Of a stretch of DNA of 64,000 nucleotides, positions 51,278 through 60,289 are shown one piece after another (within the stretch, counting starts at the first letter, position 1; each line of letters starts with the position of its first letter). This DNA is from Oribacterium sp. oral taxon 078 str. F0262 (GTDB lineage: Bacteria > Bacillota > Clostridia > Lachnospirales > Lachnospiraceae): NCBI RefSeq assembly GCF_000160135.1, contig NZ_GG729934.1, forward strand, positions 314,499-378,498, read 5' to 3'. The translations under genes and the position numbers were made by a program. The notes below the pieces were generated by a model that was given only the letters and a program-made list of their open reading frames with translations, searched no databases and was not told the origin of the DNA.

Positions 51278-54200
51278 TAGCTCTTCCTCTGTCCGGGCTT
51301 TGGCAGAAAATCTACCTTTTCACAGTATGAAAGCATCCTCCCAATGCTCTCCTTGTCCGCTGCCCTCCATCGAAAGCCCAGTTTATCCAGCAGTCTTTCC
51401 GTCCTCTCCGAGGCAAGGTAAAAATATGTGCTCCGGGGGATATCCATGAGCCGGCTGTGGAGGATAAAGTCCGAGACATAGGGTCCAAGCCTTGGATCCT
51501 CCCGCATCTCATAGAGAAAGCGAAGGTAGTCTTCCTCACTCACGGAATGAACCGGGTATCCGAGTTCCCGGAGAATTTCCCCGAGCTCTGCCATGCTGAG
51601 CCGTGAGGAGTTTAAGAGATGATACGTTTCGAAGTGGCTGTGCTCTGAAAGAAGAAGCCGTATAAAGGCATCCGTTACTTGATCGATGAAGGAGAAATCC
51701 GGAAGCCATATCGAGGACTCCGCTGTCCTCCCCATACAGATCATCGCCCGAAGGATTTTGTAAAAGCCATTCGTGTCGATATTGTCCTGGAAGATGCCGC
51801 TCCCGGAATCCGCGATCAGATTGCCAAGCCGGTAGATGCTGATATCCCTTCCCTCCTTCCGCATTCTTTCGATATGCCGCTCCGCCTCCCGCTTCGTACT
51901 CGTATAATAATTGTCGTCCGCCTGTCCGAGATCGCCGTCCTTTTCAGTATAAAAGAAAAATTTCTTCCCTTCGATCAGCCCTTCCGCGACTCCGATAGTG
52001 GAAATATGGTGGATCTCCTTTCTCCTCCCCCTGTCTGAGAGCTCCGCGAGCTTTCGGATAAGCTCCGCATTGATCCCGGAAAAATCTTCATAATGCCCGT
52101 AGTGCCGCACATTCGCAGCCGCATTGATGATGCAGTCCGTTCTCTCTGCAAGAAGCGCATAATCCTCTTCGCAAAGCCCCAGCCGTTCTTTTGTGAGAGA
52201 AGCGAGCACGATATGAAGCCTCCCGGCTTCCTCTCTCGAGGGCTCTGATCCGAAATAATGTCTCCACTTTCGGAAGAGGCGCTCCCGGGCCTCCTCCTCG
52301 TTCCCGTCTCTCATGGAGAGATAGAGCTCCGCTTTACTGTCCGTTAAAAGACGCCTTGCGGTATGAATTCCGAAAAAGCCTGTCCCCCCGGTCAGAAAAA
52401 TTGCCTTATATTTTTTCGGATCCACAGAGAGCTTCTCCGGAAGATTTCGAAGGGAGTCCCGATAGAGCCGTTGTTTTTCCAAAAATTCCGCGTCCGGAGG
52501 ACTGCTCTGCCATTCGAGAACAATCTTTTCGACCTCCGAGAAGCGCTCCCAAAGCTCCTCTTTTTTCTCTGTGATATGCAAAGAGAGCTCCCGGACCGTC
52601 TGATAAAGAAAGAGGTCGTTGATCCGGATCTCAAAGTCTGCGGAAAGCTCAGAGACCAGCCGGATCGCCTGTATGGAGTTTCCGCCAAAATGAAAGAAAT
52701 TGTCCGTGACGCCGATCCTGTCATTTTGCAGGACAGTCCGGAAGGCCTGAAGGATGCGCTCCTCCCTCCTGCTTTCCGGTCCAAGTCCCCGGTCCTCTCC
52801 CTTGCTTTCCCTCGGGTCCGGCAGCTTCCGATCATTGATCTTCCCGTTTCTGCTCACGGGAAAGCGCTCCATAAACAGGATATAGGAGGGGAGCATGTAT
52901 TCCGGAAGCCTTGTAAGGAGATAGCTCCTAAGCTCTTCCTCCGATACCTCTTCCCGCCGGAGGATATAGGCGCAGAGCGCCTTCCCCCCGTCTCCCGATC
53001 GGAGGAGCCGCACGACAGCGCGCTTTACCGCGCTGTTTTCACAAAGAGCAGTCTCGATCTCCTCCACCTCGATCCGAAAGGCCGATATCTTGACCTGCCC
53101 GTCGATCCTGCCCAAGAAGTGGAGTCTCCCGTCCGAGGACCATTTCGCGAGGTCTCCGCTCCGGTAAAGTCTCTCTCTTCTTAGGACCTTACTCCTCAGG
53201 AAGCACTTTCCGTTGAGCTCCGGCCTATTGATATAGCCCTTCGCGAGATTCTCTCCCCCGATCCAGAGCTCTCCCGGGCATCCGATCGGCTGGGGTGCCC
53301 CATATGGATCCACGATGAAGACCTCGGTATTGTCGATCGGCCTTCCGATCGAAAGGTCCTTTTCCTCCTCCGGAGAGAGCTCGATCGCGCTTGTGATGAC
53401 CGTGTTCTCCGTCGGCCCGTAGTTATTGAAAAAGCGGTAGCTCCGCTTCTTCATCCGGCCAAGCGCATCTCCCCCTGTGCAGAGGATCCGCAGAGAATGA
53501 TTCTCAAGCTCCATGAACTGCTCCGCGATCTGTGTCGGCAGGAAGCTGAAGCTGACATGATGCTTCTCATAGTAGCGATTCAGAGCCTCCATATCCAGCC
53601 GGAGCTCCTCCTCTATGAGATGCACCTCCGCTCCTGACGAAAGAAGCGGGAAAAGCTCCCAGACGGAGGCGTCAAATCCGACCCCGGCGTAGCGGGTCCC
53701 TACATCCTTCTCCGTGAGCCCATAATAGCGCCTGTTCCACTCGATGAAGCGAATCAGGGGGCCGTGCTGGATGCAGATCCCCTTCGGCTTTCCCGTCGTG
53801 CCGGAGGTATAGATCACATAGGCCGGGTCCTGGTGGGAGATCCCTTTTCCGGAGAATTTCTCCGGACAGTTTTTTAGGATCCCAAGGCCGTACTGCCTCC
53901 CGAATCTCCGGACCTTTTCCCTCTCTGGCTTTTCCCTGTCCTCCCTCCTCCTTTCCGCTTTTCTCTTATCGATAAAGAGCAGCACATCGTAGCGGTAGCG
54001 GGTCAGCTCATTCTGTATGCTTCCCCTCTTCTCTGAGATCTCCACCGCAGCGATCTCCGGATAATACGCCGGGAGATCCCTGAAATACTCCTTCGCAAAG
54101 AAGAGCTCCTGGGACCAGTCCATTTTCGTCTGATAGCCCTTTCCGCTGTTTTCTTCGGAAAAGCGCCGCAGGGACTCGACCATCTCCTTCTTTGTCCCGG

Positions 54201-55869
54201 CATCCATGACATCGCCGAGGAAGATCACAGAGCGCTCCGCGGAGAGAGAGAGCATCTTTTCCAGGACCGTTCGAAAATACGAATAGCTCCGAAAGCACTG
54301 GATCACGCTGTTCAGTAAAAAGGCGTCAAAGTCCCTGCTCCCGATTTTATCGATCTCGATCGCCTCCACCCTCATAAGCCTGATATTTTTGATCTGCTCC
54401 TCCTCTATCCTCCTTTGATCCTTTTCCAGGATCGATCCGGAAAGGTCTGTGCCCCAGTACTCCCCGACCCTTTCCGAGAGCGGAAACATCGTGAGCCCCG
54501 ATGCACAGCCGATCTCCAGAAGCTTCGCATCCTTCTTTAAGAGCGGAAGCATTTTTTCGAAGACATTGTCCGCATACTCCTTCATCTCCTGCTCCGAGAG
54601 GTACTCTCCCGTATAGCTGCTCTTCCAGCCTCCCCCCTCGATCGCGTCCTTCGCGGAGCTCCCGACATACTCCCAGAGCTCTTGATTTCCCAGCGGGTTC
54701 TCCGAAGAGCTGTCCTCCGATCGAATATCCTCTGCGTCCAGGCAGAGCAGTACCCTAAGACAGGACAACTCCATTTGCAGCCTCTCCAGCGCGGGGAGCT
54801 GCTCCTTTTTCGTCAAAATGACGGAGAGATTGAGATCCTCAATGATGCTGCCGATTCTCTCTAAGGGGAGCTCCGGGTCGATCGGCACATAGGCCGCACC
54901 GGATTTCAGAATCCCCAGAATGGAGGCTGTATTTTCCATGCAGTTTTTCATATAGATCCCGACATATCCGCATCCGCTGCACTGCTCCAAGAGGAAGGAG
55001 GCGATCCTGTCCGATAAAAGATTAAGCTCACGGTAGCTCATGGCTTTTCCGCCCTGCACCAGAGCCCGCTTATCCGGACAGCGTTTGGCAAAGAGGCAAA
55101 AAGCGCTGACTGCATTCACTTCCTTTGGCGCCGGAACTCTCTTCCCCTGAAAGGAGGAAAGGAGCCGTTTCTCCTCCTCGGAGAGAAGGTTCAGCTCGGA
55201 AAGAGTGATGCCCGGATTTTCGGAGACAAGCAGGAAGAGACGGCGAAGCTCCGAGAGGAGATGGCTGATCCCTTCCTCCTCATAGAGATCGGCATTGTAG
55301 TCAGCCTCAATCGAAATGCTCCCGTCCTCCCGTCGGAAAAGAAAGAGGATGTCCGGATAGATTCCGCTCGCCCCTTCCGCATCGTGGAGCCCCTCCATGG
55401 AGAAAATCGTCCTGACCAGGGGCATATGGGTATCGCAGGGAAGGGGAAGCTCCTCCTCCGCGATATCCTGGTGCTTCAGCGCGTTCTGATAGACCTCCGC
55501 AGTCTCTTTCGAAAGCTCCCGGAAACTTTGCTCCGCTCTCATTCTAAGGCGGAGCAGCACTACCCGGTTCTTCCGCCCCATCCCCTGTGCCGAGAGCAGC
55601 AGCGGGACAGCATAGCTGATATCCTTTGAGAAGCTTCGCTTCGATAAGAGGATCGATCCCCCTGTGAGGAGCAGGATAAAAAGGTTCGGCAGCCTTCCCT
55701 TTCCCATTGAAAAAAGCTTTTCTCCGCAGCTTATGGGAAGCTTTGTCTCTGCTCTCCTCCTCGGAGCCCTGCTCTTTACTGTTCTGATATGCTTCTCCGG
55801 AAAGCCGTCCGTCCCCTGATCCTCATCGAGGACAGCCCTCCAGTACGAGAGATTTCTGTTTCCGATCAT
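51277..55869 (-). CDS. NRPS: C-lobe fragment, A domain interrupted by methyltransferase, PCP, terminal reductase
   Basis: 1530 residues. 1-225: only the C-terminal lobe of a condensation domain, no HHxxxDG. 250-345: adenylation motifs A1-A2 (SYRELNLLSDRIA, GAAYVPIDPELPLERI). 400-640: a methyltransferase (SAM motif LEIGCASGL at 451-459; YWGTDLS; NELTRYRYDVLLFID) inserted before motif A3. 680-1015: the rest of the A domain (YVIYTSGTTGKPKG, YGPTENTV, YRSGDLAKW, NGKIND). My hand alignment gives the ten-residue code D-A-W-S-C-G-N-V-I-K, which I cannot match to a known substrate. 1035-1100: PCP, Ser 1065 in FGGNSIQAI. 1155-1530: reductase (TGGTGFFG; YYTSTKREAE) releasing an aldehyde or alcohol. Confidence 0.93.
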   Translation of the reverse strand: MIGNRNLSYWRAVLDEDQGTDGFPEKHIRTVKSRAPRRRAETKLPISCGEKLFSMGKGRLPNLFILLLTGGSILLSKRSFSKDISYAVPLLLSAQGMGRKNRVVLLRLRMRAEQSFRELSKETAEVYQNALKHQDIAEEELPLPCDTHMPLVRTIFSMEGLHDAEGASGIYPDILFLFRREDGSISIEADYNADLYEEEGISHLLSELRRLFLLVSENPGITLSELNLLSEEEKRLLSSFQGKRVPAPKEVNAVSAFCLFAKRCPDKRALVQGGKAMSYRELNLLSDRIASFLLEQCSGCGYVGIYMKNCMENTASILGILKSGAAYVPIDPELPLERIGSIIEDLNLSVILTKKEQLPALERLQMELSCLRVLLCLDAEDIRSEDSSSENPLGNQELWEYVGSSAKDAIEGGGWKSSYTGEYLSEQEMKEYADNVFEKMLPLLKKDAKLLEIGCASGLTMFPLSERVGEYWGTDLSGSILEKDQRRIEEEQIKNIRLMRVEAIEIDKIGSRDFDAFLLNSVIQCFRSYSYFRTVLEKMLSLSAERSVIFLGDVMDAGTKKEMVESLRRFSEENSGKGYQTKMDWSQELFFAKEYFRDLPAYYPEIAAVEISEKRGSIQNELTRYRYDVLLFIDKRKAERRREDREKPEREKVRRFGRQYGLGILKNCPEKFSGKGISHQDPAYVIYTSGTTGKPKGICIQHGPLIRFIEWNRRYYGLTEKDVGTRYAGVGFDASVWELFPLLSSGAEVHLIEEELRLDMEALNRYYEKHHVSFSFLPTQIAEQFMELENHSLRILCTGGDALGRMKKRSYRFFNNYGPTENTVITSAIELSPEEEKDLSIGRPIDNTEVFIVDPYGAPQPIGCPGELWIGGENLAKGYINRPELNGKCFLRSKVLRRERLYRSGDLAKWSSDGRLHFLGRIDGQVKISAFRIEVEEIETALCENSAVKRAVVRLLRSGDGGKALCAYILRREEVSEEELRSYLLTRLPEYMLPSYILFMERFPVSRNGKINDRKLPDPRESKGEDRGLGPESRREERILQAFRTVLQNDRIGVTDNFFHFGGNSIQAIRLVSELSADFEIRINDLFLYQTVRELSLHITEKKEELWERFSEVEKIVLEWQSSPPDAEFLEKQRLYRDSLRNLPEKLSVDPKKYKAIFLTGGTGFFGIHTARRLLTDSKAELYLSMRDGNEEEARERLFRKWRHYFGSEPSREEAGRLHIVLASLTKERLGLCEEDYALLAERTDCIINAAANVRHYGHYEDFSGINAELIRKLAELSDRGRRKEIHHISTIGVAEGLIEGKKFFFYTEKDGDLGQADDNYYTSTKREAERHIERMRKEGRDISIYRLGNLIADSGSGIFQDNIDTNGFYKILRAMICMGRTAESSIWLPDFSFIDQVTDAFIRLLLSEHSHFETYHLLNSSRLSMAELGEILRELGYPVHSVSEEDYLRFLYEMREDPRLGPYVSDFILHSRLMDIPRSTYFYLASERTERLLDKLGFRWRAADKESIGRMLSYCEKVDFLPKPGQRKS

Positions 55870-55881
55870 CCTTCCCCCCGC

Positions 55882-58800
55882 TCAAAAGTCAAAGTCAAGC
55901 CCCGAAAACTCTGCCGCATCCTCCGTAAGCTCTCCGTCCACCCCGCCGTTTCGGGAAATAAGCGAGAAGAGCTCTCCGATCGGAAGCTCTGATCCCTCCG
56001 CAATCTCCCGTACAAGGTCCCGGTAGAGAGCGAAGAAGCCCTCCATGGACTCCCTCAGAAAGAGAGTGCCGGCATAGCGGAGCAGGAAGGAGAGCCCCCC
56101 CTCCTCTTCCGAGGCCTCCATCGTAATATCAAACTTGGTCCTTTTGTCCTCATTTTCCATGGCGGCGGAGAGTCCAGGGAGCGAAAACTCGGGGCGATCC
56201 ATATTCTGGAAGGCAAAGACGGTGTCAAATATAGGATTCCTAAAAGCCTCCCTCTCTTCCTTCAGCTTCTCCACCAAAAGCTCGAAGGGATAATCCTGGT
56301 TTCCGAGGACAGAGAGTAAAAGCCGATGGGTCCTCCGGATGAATTCCGAAAGCTTCTTCTCCCTCTCAATCCTTCCCCGTACCGGCATCACATTCACAAA
56401 CATTCCGACCATCTGCTGCGTTTCTATCGCGGTCCTCCCGCTGATCGGGGTTCCGACAATCACCTCCTCCGAGGCGGTGAAGCAGGAAAGTGCAAGCTGA
56501 AATGCCGCCATCAGGACGGAAAAGAGGCTCAGATCCTTCTCCCTGCAAAGCCTCCTGAGCTTCTCGGCGCTTCCTTTGTCCATCGAAAAGCCGAGCTCCT
56601 CGCTCTTTCTCTCCCCTCCTCTTCTCTCAAAGTCAAGCGGCAGCTCCTCTCTATGGTATCCCTCCATCTTCTCAAGCCAGAAGCGCTCCTGTCGGCTGAG
56701 ATCCAGTTTCCTCTGCCAAAGCGCAAAGTCCTTGTACTGAAGCTCCTGCCGCCCCACCGGCATTCCCTGATAGAGCTTCACGAATTCATCGCTCAGGATG
56801 CGAAGGGAGCTTCCGTCTGCGGCGATATGGTTCATAACGATAAAGGAAAGATACTCCTCCTTCGAAATCTCCAGGAGGGCGACCCGAAGAAGGGGTTCCT
56901 TTCCAAGGTCGAAGGGCCGATTCATGAGCTCTCTGAGCCTTGGGAGGGAAGCCTCTTCCCCTCCCCTGAGCTCGGTGATCGAGAGCTCCTTTTCCTCGTC
57001 CACGGACTGCCGCGCTGCCCCGTCTTCTATATAGAAGCGGCTTCGAAAAATGTCGTGCAGGCGAAAAATCCTTTGAAAGCTTGAGCGGAAGCGTTCGATA
57101 TCGAGCTGCCCCCGGAAGCGAATCGAAAAGGGCATGTTGTAGGAGCTGTCCTCCGGGTCTCTGAGATAGAGAAGGAACATCCGCTGCTGCGCATAGGAGA
57201 GCGGGTAAGAGCTCTGCTTTGGAGCCTTTTCGATATGGTAAAGGGCCCCTCTCTCCTCGGGATCTCCGACATTCTCCTCTACATGTGCGGCCAGCTTTTC
57301 GATCGTGCTGTATTGCAGGATATCCGCCATCGTCATCTGGCTGCCATGGGCTGCATTGATCCGGTTTACGATCCGGTAGGCCGTGATGGAATCCCCTCCC
57401 AGGGCGTAAAAGCTGTCATGGACGGAGAACTCATGAAATCCCATTTCCCGCTGAAAGATGCCTGCAATTTCCCGCTCCATCCTGCTGTAGGAAGCACCTT
57501 CCTCCCTTCCCCTTAAGACAATAGGCTCCATCTCCTCCCCCGGACCTCCCGTCTCCTCCTCTCTCCCGGGCGATTTTCTCAGTTTCTCCTTCGGGAGACG
57601 GATCCAGCAGCGCTCCTTTTCGAAGGGATAGAGCGGAAGCCGCATTCGGTTCTTCCTGCGATGATAATAGATGCTCTCAAAGGAAAAGCTTCGGAATCGG
57701 ACATAGGAAGCGCACAGCTCCTCCATCGTAAGCCCCTCTGCCCGCGGACTGCCCTCCCCCTCTTCCTCCGCCCTTCCAAAGCAGACTCCCTCCGGGAGAT
57801 AGTCCGGTTCATCCAGCAGGCGATAATCATAGATCTCCTCCAGCGTCCTCCAAAGGCTCTCACTGTCAGAGAGCTGGAAGGCGAGGCGATAGTCATAGTG
57901 CGTCCTGTCAAGCTGCATGCTCGTACAGAGTGCCTCCAGCTCTCTATCCTCAAGATCCAGGGCGAGGATCCGGTAGGAGTTGATAAGCTCATACAGCGCC
58001 TCCCTGCTCTTTGCGGAGAGGGGAAAGAGATGCGAGGCTTCGGGAGCGCTCCTCCTCTCCTCCCTCTCATCCTCTCCCTCCTCTTCCCGATGCGCCTCCA
58101 TCACGAGATGACAGTTCGTCCCGCTGAAGCCGAAGGCGCTGACTCCCGCGATCCATCTCCCGTTCCTGGGCTCCCACTCGCAGTACTCCTCCGAGATCCG
58201 AAGCGGGGAATGCTCCAGCCGGATCTCCGGGTTTAAGCGGTGAAAATGTGCGCTCGGGACATAGCATCGATGATAGAGCATCAGCGCGGTCTTTATGACG
58301 CCGACAATGCCCGCGCAGTCATAGAGATGCCCGAGATTCGACTTGACGGAACCGATGCGGCAGAAGTCCTCCTCCTCGGTATCGCAGCGGAAGGCCTGGT
58401 TCAGGGCCTCGATTTCAACCGGATCCCCGAGCCTCGTGCCGGTCCCGTGCGCCTCGATATAGGAGATCTCCTCCGCCCTCACAGCGGCATCCTTCCACGC
58501 CTGCCTGAGCACTCGGGTCTGGGCATTTCCGTTCGGGGCCGTGAGGCCGATGCAGCTTCCATCCTGGTTCACAGCGCTCCCCCGGATCACGGCATAGATC
58601 ATATCGCCGTCCTTCTCCGCCTCGGGGAGGGATTTTAAGAGGATCCCGGCCGCGCCCTCACCAAGCCCTGTTCCGCTCGCATTCTCATCAAAGACCCTGG
58701 TATAGCCGTCCTCTGACTCGATGCCGATGGAGTGCTCTCTCCCGGGAAAGAGCACTGTCCGAACTCCCGCGGCGAGCGCCATACTGCACTCTCCGGAACG

Positions 58801-59406
58801 GATCGCGCGGCAGGCCTGGTGAACTGCGGTGAGAGAGGAAGAGCAGGCAGTATCGATCAGCATCGCCGGTCCGCGAAGGTCCAGAAGATAGGCGATCCTC
58901 CCCGCCATCATAGAGGCCAGACTCCCCGTCGGAGAACTCTCCTCCTGACTTTCATAAACCATGCTGGTATAAGCTCCCCCGTCATAGTCCCCGATATAGC
59001 CGATGAAAAGCCCTGTATCGCTCCCCCGTACCCTCTCCTCAGAAAGCCCCGCATCCTGTATCGTCCTGTAGATCAGCTGTAAAAGGATGCGCTGGTTTGG
59101 GTTCATCAGGGCGGCTTCCCTGGGCGTGATATGGAAGAAACGATAGTCAAAGCTATCGATCTCACAAAGATAATTTCCAAGGCGATAGTCCGCGCGGCCG
59201 AGTCCGGCATAGGCGCGGCAATTATCCGCATCTCTCCTTCTCTTTTCCGGAAATTCCGATACGGAGTCCCGGCCGAGCTTCAGATTATCAAAGAATTCCT
59301 CTGTCCCATCGGCGTTCGGAAGCAGGCAGTCCATCCCGATCACCGCGATATCCTCCGAGTAAAGAGAACGGACCGTCCCCTCATTCCCCTCTGTACAGCT
59401 TCGCAT
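55882..59406 (-). CDS. PKS-NRPS hybrid: AT-less KS, ACP, condensation domain
   Basis: 1174 residues. KS 15-435 has the full triad: Cys 188 in DTACSSSL, His 320 in EAHGTGT, His 360 in SNLGH. The KS-AT linker (458-545) runs almost straight into the post-AT linker YPFEKERCWI (593-602); an AT domain is missing, so malonyl must come from the free-standing AT upstream. No KR, DH, ER or MT is present, so the product stays beta-keto. ACP 640-710 with Ser 673 in LGGDSITA. Condensation domain 735-1150 with NHIAADG (859-865): the catalytic second His is kept, the first is Asn. The start overlaps the AT gene by 26 bases; AGGAGG lies 12 bases upstream. The NRPS gene begins 12 bases downstream. Confidence 0.93.
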   Translation of the reverse strand: MRSCTEGNEGTVRSLYSEDIAVIGMDCLLPNADGTEEFFDNLKLGRDSVSEFPEKRRRDADNCRAYAGLGRADYRLGNYLCEIDSFDYRFFHITPREAALMNPNQRILLQLIYRTIQDAGLSEERVRGSDTGLFIGYIGDYDGGAYTSMVYESQEESSPTGSLASMMAGRIAYLLDLRGPAMLIDTACSSSLTAVHQACRAIRSGECSMALAAGVRTVLFPGREHSIGIESEDGYTRVFDENASGTGLGEGAAGILLKSLPEAEKDGDMIYAVIRGSAVNQDGSCIGLTAPNGNAQTRVLRQAWKDAAVRAEEISYIEAHGTGTRLGDPVEIEALNQAFRCDTEEEDFCRIGSVKSNLGHLYDCAGIVGVIKTALMLYHRCYVPSAHFHRLNPEIRLEHSPLRISEEYCEWEPRNGRWIAGVSAFGFSGTNCHLVMEAHREEEGEDEREERRSAPEASHLFPLSAKSREALYELINSYRILALDLEDRELEALCTSMQLDRTHYDYRLAFQLSDSESLWRTLEEIYDYRLLDEPDYLPEGVCFGRAEEEGEGSPRAEGLTMEELCASYVRFRSFSFESIYYHRRKNRMRLPLYPFEKERCWIRLPKEKLRKSPGREEETGGPGEEMEPIVLRGREEGASYSRMEREIAGIFQREMGFHEFSVHDSFYALGGDSITAYRIVNRINAAHGSQMTMADILQYSTIEKLAAHVEENVGDPEERGALYHIEKAPKQSSYPLSYAQQRMFLLYLRDPEDSSYNMPFSIRFRGQLDIERFRSSFQRIFRLHDIFRSRFYIEDGAARQSVDEEKELSITELRGGEEASLPRLRELMNRPFDLGKEPLLRVALLEISKEEYLSFIVMNHIAADGSSLRILSDEFVKLYQGMPVGRQELQYKDFALWQRKLDLSRQERFWLEKMEGYHREELPLDFERRGGERKSEELGFSMDKGSAEKLRRLCREKDLSLFSVLMAAFQLALSCFTASEEVIVGTPISGRTAIETQQMVGMFVNVMPVRGRIEREKKLSEFIRRTHRLLLSVLGNQDYPFELLVEKLKEEREAFRNPIFDTVFAFQNMDRPEFSLPGLSAAMENEDKRTKFDITMEASEEEGGLSFLLRYAGTLFLRESMEGFFALYRDLVREIAEGSELPIGELFSLISRNGGVDGELTEDAAEFSGLDFDF

Positions 59407-60289
59407 GGCAGTTTGCTTCCTCCTGTCTCAGCATTCCCGATAAAGTTGCCCTGGCTCCGAATTCCACGAACTCGCTCACTCCGGCGCGAAAGAGATAACG
59501 CATACTCTCCCTCCAGTGTACGGGGCTTATGAGCTGCCTCCTTAAGCTCCTCCGGATCTCTGAGAGAGAACGATACGGTCTTCCGCTCACATTGGAAAGG
59601 ATGCTTCCCCGGATCGGATGGAGCCGGGTCCTCTCCAGGCATTCTCCGAGCGCTCCGACCGCCCCCTCCATGAGCCTGCTGTGGAAGGCCCCGCTCACTC
59701 GGAGAAGGATCGGCTCCCCGGCTCCGGAGGCCTCGATCTCCCCGGCCATTTCCCGGATCGCCCCCTCCTCCCCCGAAAGGACGAGCTGCTTTTGACTGTT
59801 CAGGCAGGCAAGATCCAGGCAAAGCCCTCTCCGATAGCGCGCATGCCGGATGCAGGAAAGGAGCTTCTCTCTCTCGGGATTTCGCACCGCCATCATGCTC
59901 CCTCTCGCTTTGTCTGCCGCGCGCTTCATATATGCCGCCCGCTTTACGATAAGATGCAGCGCATCCCGAAAGGAAAGAACGCCGGCGGAGAGCAAAGCGG
60001 AGTATTCTCCCAGACTGTGGCCCGCAAAATAATCCGCATCCCTTCCATGCTCCTCTCTGTAGATGAGAAACCAAAGATAGGAACAAAGGAGGATGGCGGG
60101 CTGAGAGACTGTGGTCTCCTTAAGCTCTTCCTCCGTTCCGTATTTACAGAGCTCAGAAAGGGGAAATCCGCAGATTTCATCCGCCTCCTCAAAATAAGCC
60201 GCGGCGCGGGGGAAGCGTTCCAGGATGGGCAGGGCCATGCCGGCGCACTGAGCCCCCTGCCCTGAAAAAAGAAAGGCCTTTTTGCTCAT
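59381..60289 (-). CDS. Free-standing malonyl-CoA acyltransferase (trans-AT)
   Basis: 302 residues from the ATG at 60289 (MSKKAFLFSGQGAQ), preceded by GAGGAGGAAAA. Catalytic Ser 92 in AGHSLGEYSALL, conserved Arg in KRAAYMKRA, catalytic His in SGAFHSRLM. The AFH motif is the malonyl-type variant. It should load malonyl on the ACP of the AT-less KS protein next to it. A role in primary fatty-acid synthesis (FabD) is less likely from its position inside the operon. Start overlaps the ligase gene stop (ATGA). Confidence 0.92.
   Translation of the reverse strand: MSKKAFLFSGQGAQCAGMALPILERFPRAAAYFEEADEICGFPLSELCKYGTEEELKETTVSQPAILLCSYLWFLIYREEHGRDADYFAGHSLGEYSALLSAGVLSFRDALHLIVKRAAYMKRAADKARGSMMAVRNPEREKLLSCIRHARYRRGLCLDLACLNSQKQLVLSGEEGAIREMAGEIEASGAGEPILLRVSGAFHSRLMEGAVGALGECLERTRLHPIRGSILSNVSGRPYRSLSEIRRSLRRQLISPVHWRESMRYLFRAGVSEFVEFGARATLSGMLRQEEANCHAKLYRGE

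Noticed and set aside
51277-51960. Thioesterase at the NRPS C-terminus
   Set aside because: The segment has a Rossmann GGTGFFG upstream and a Y-x3-K pair, so it is a reductase; no GxSxG hydrolase motif.
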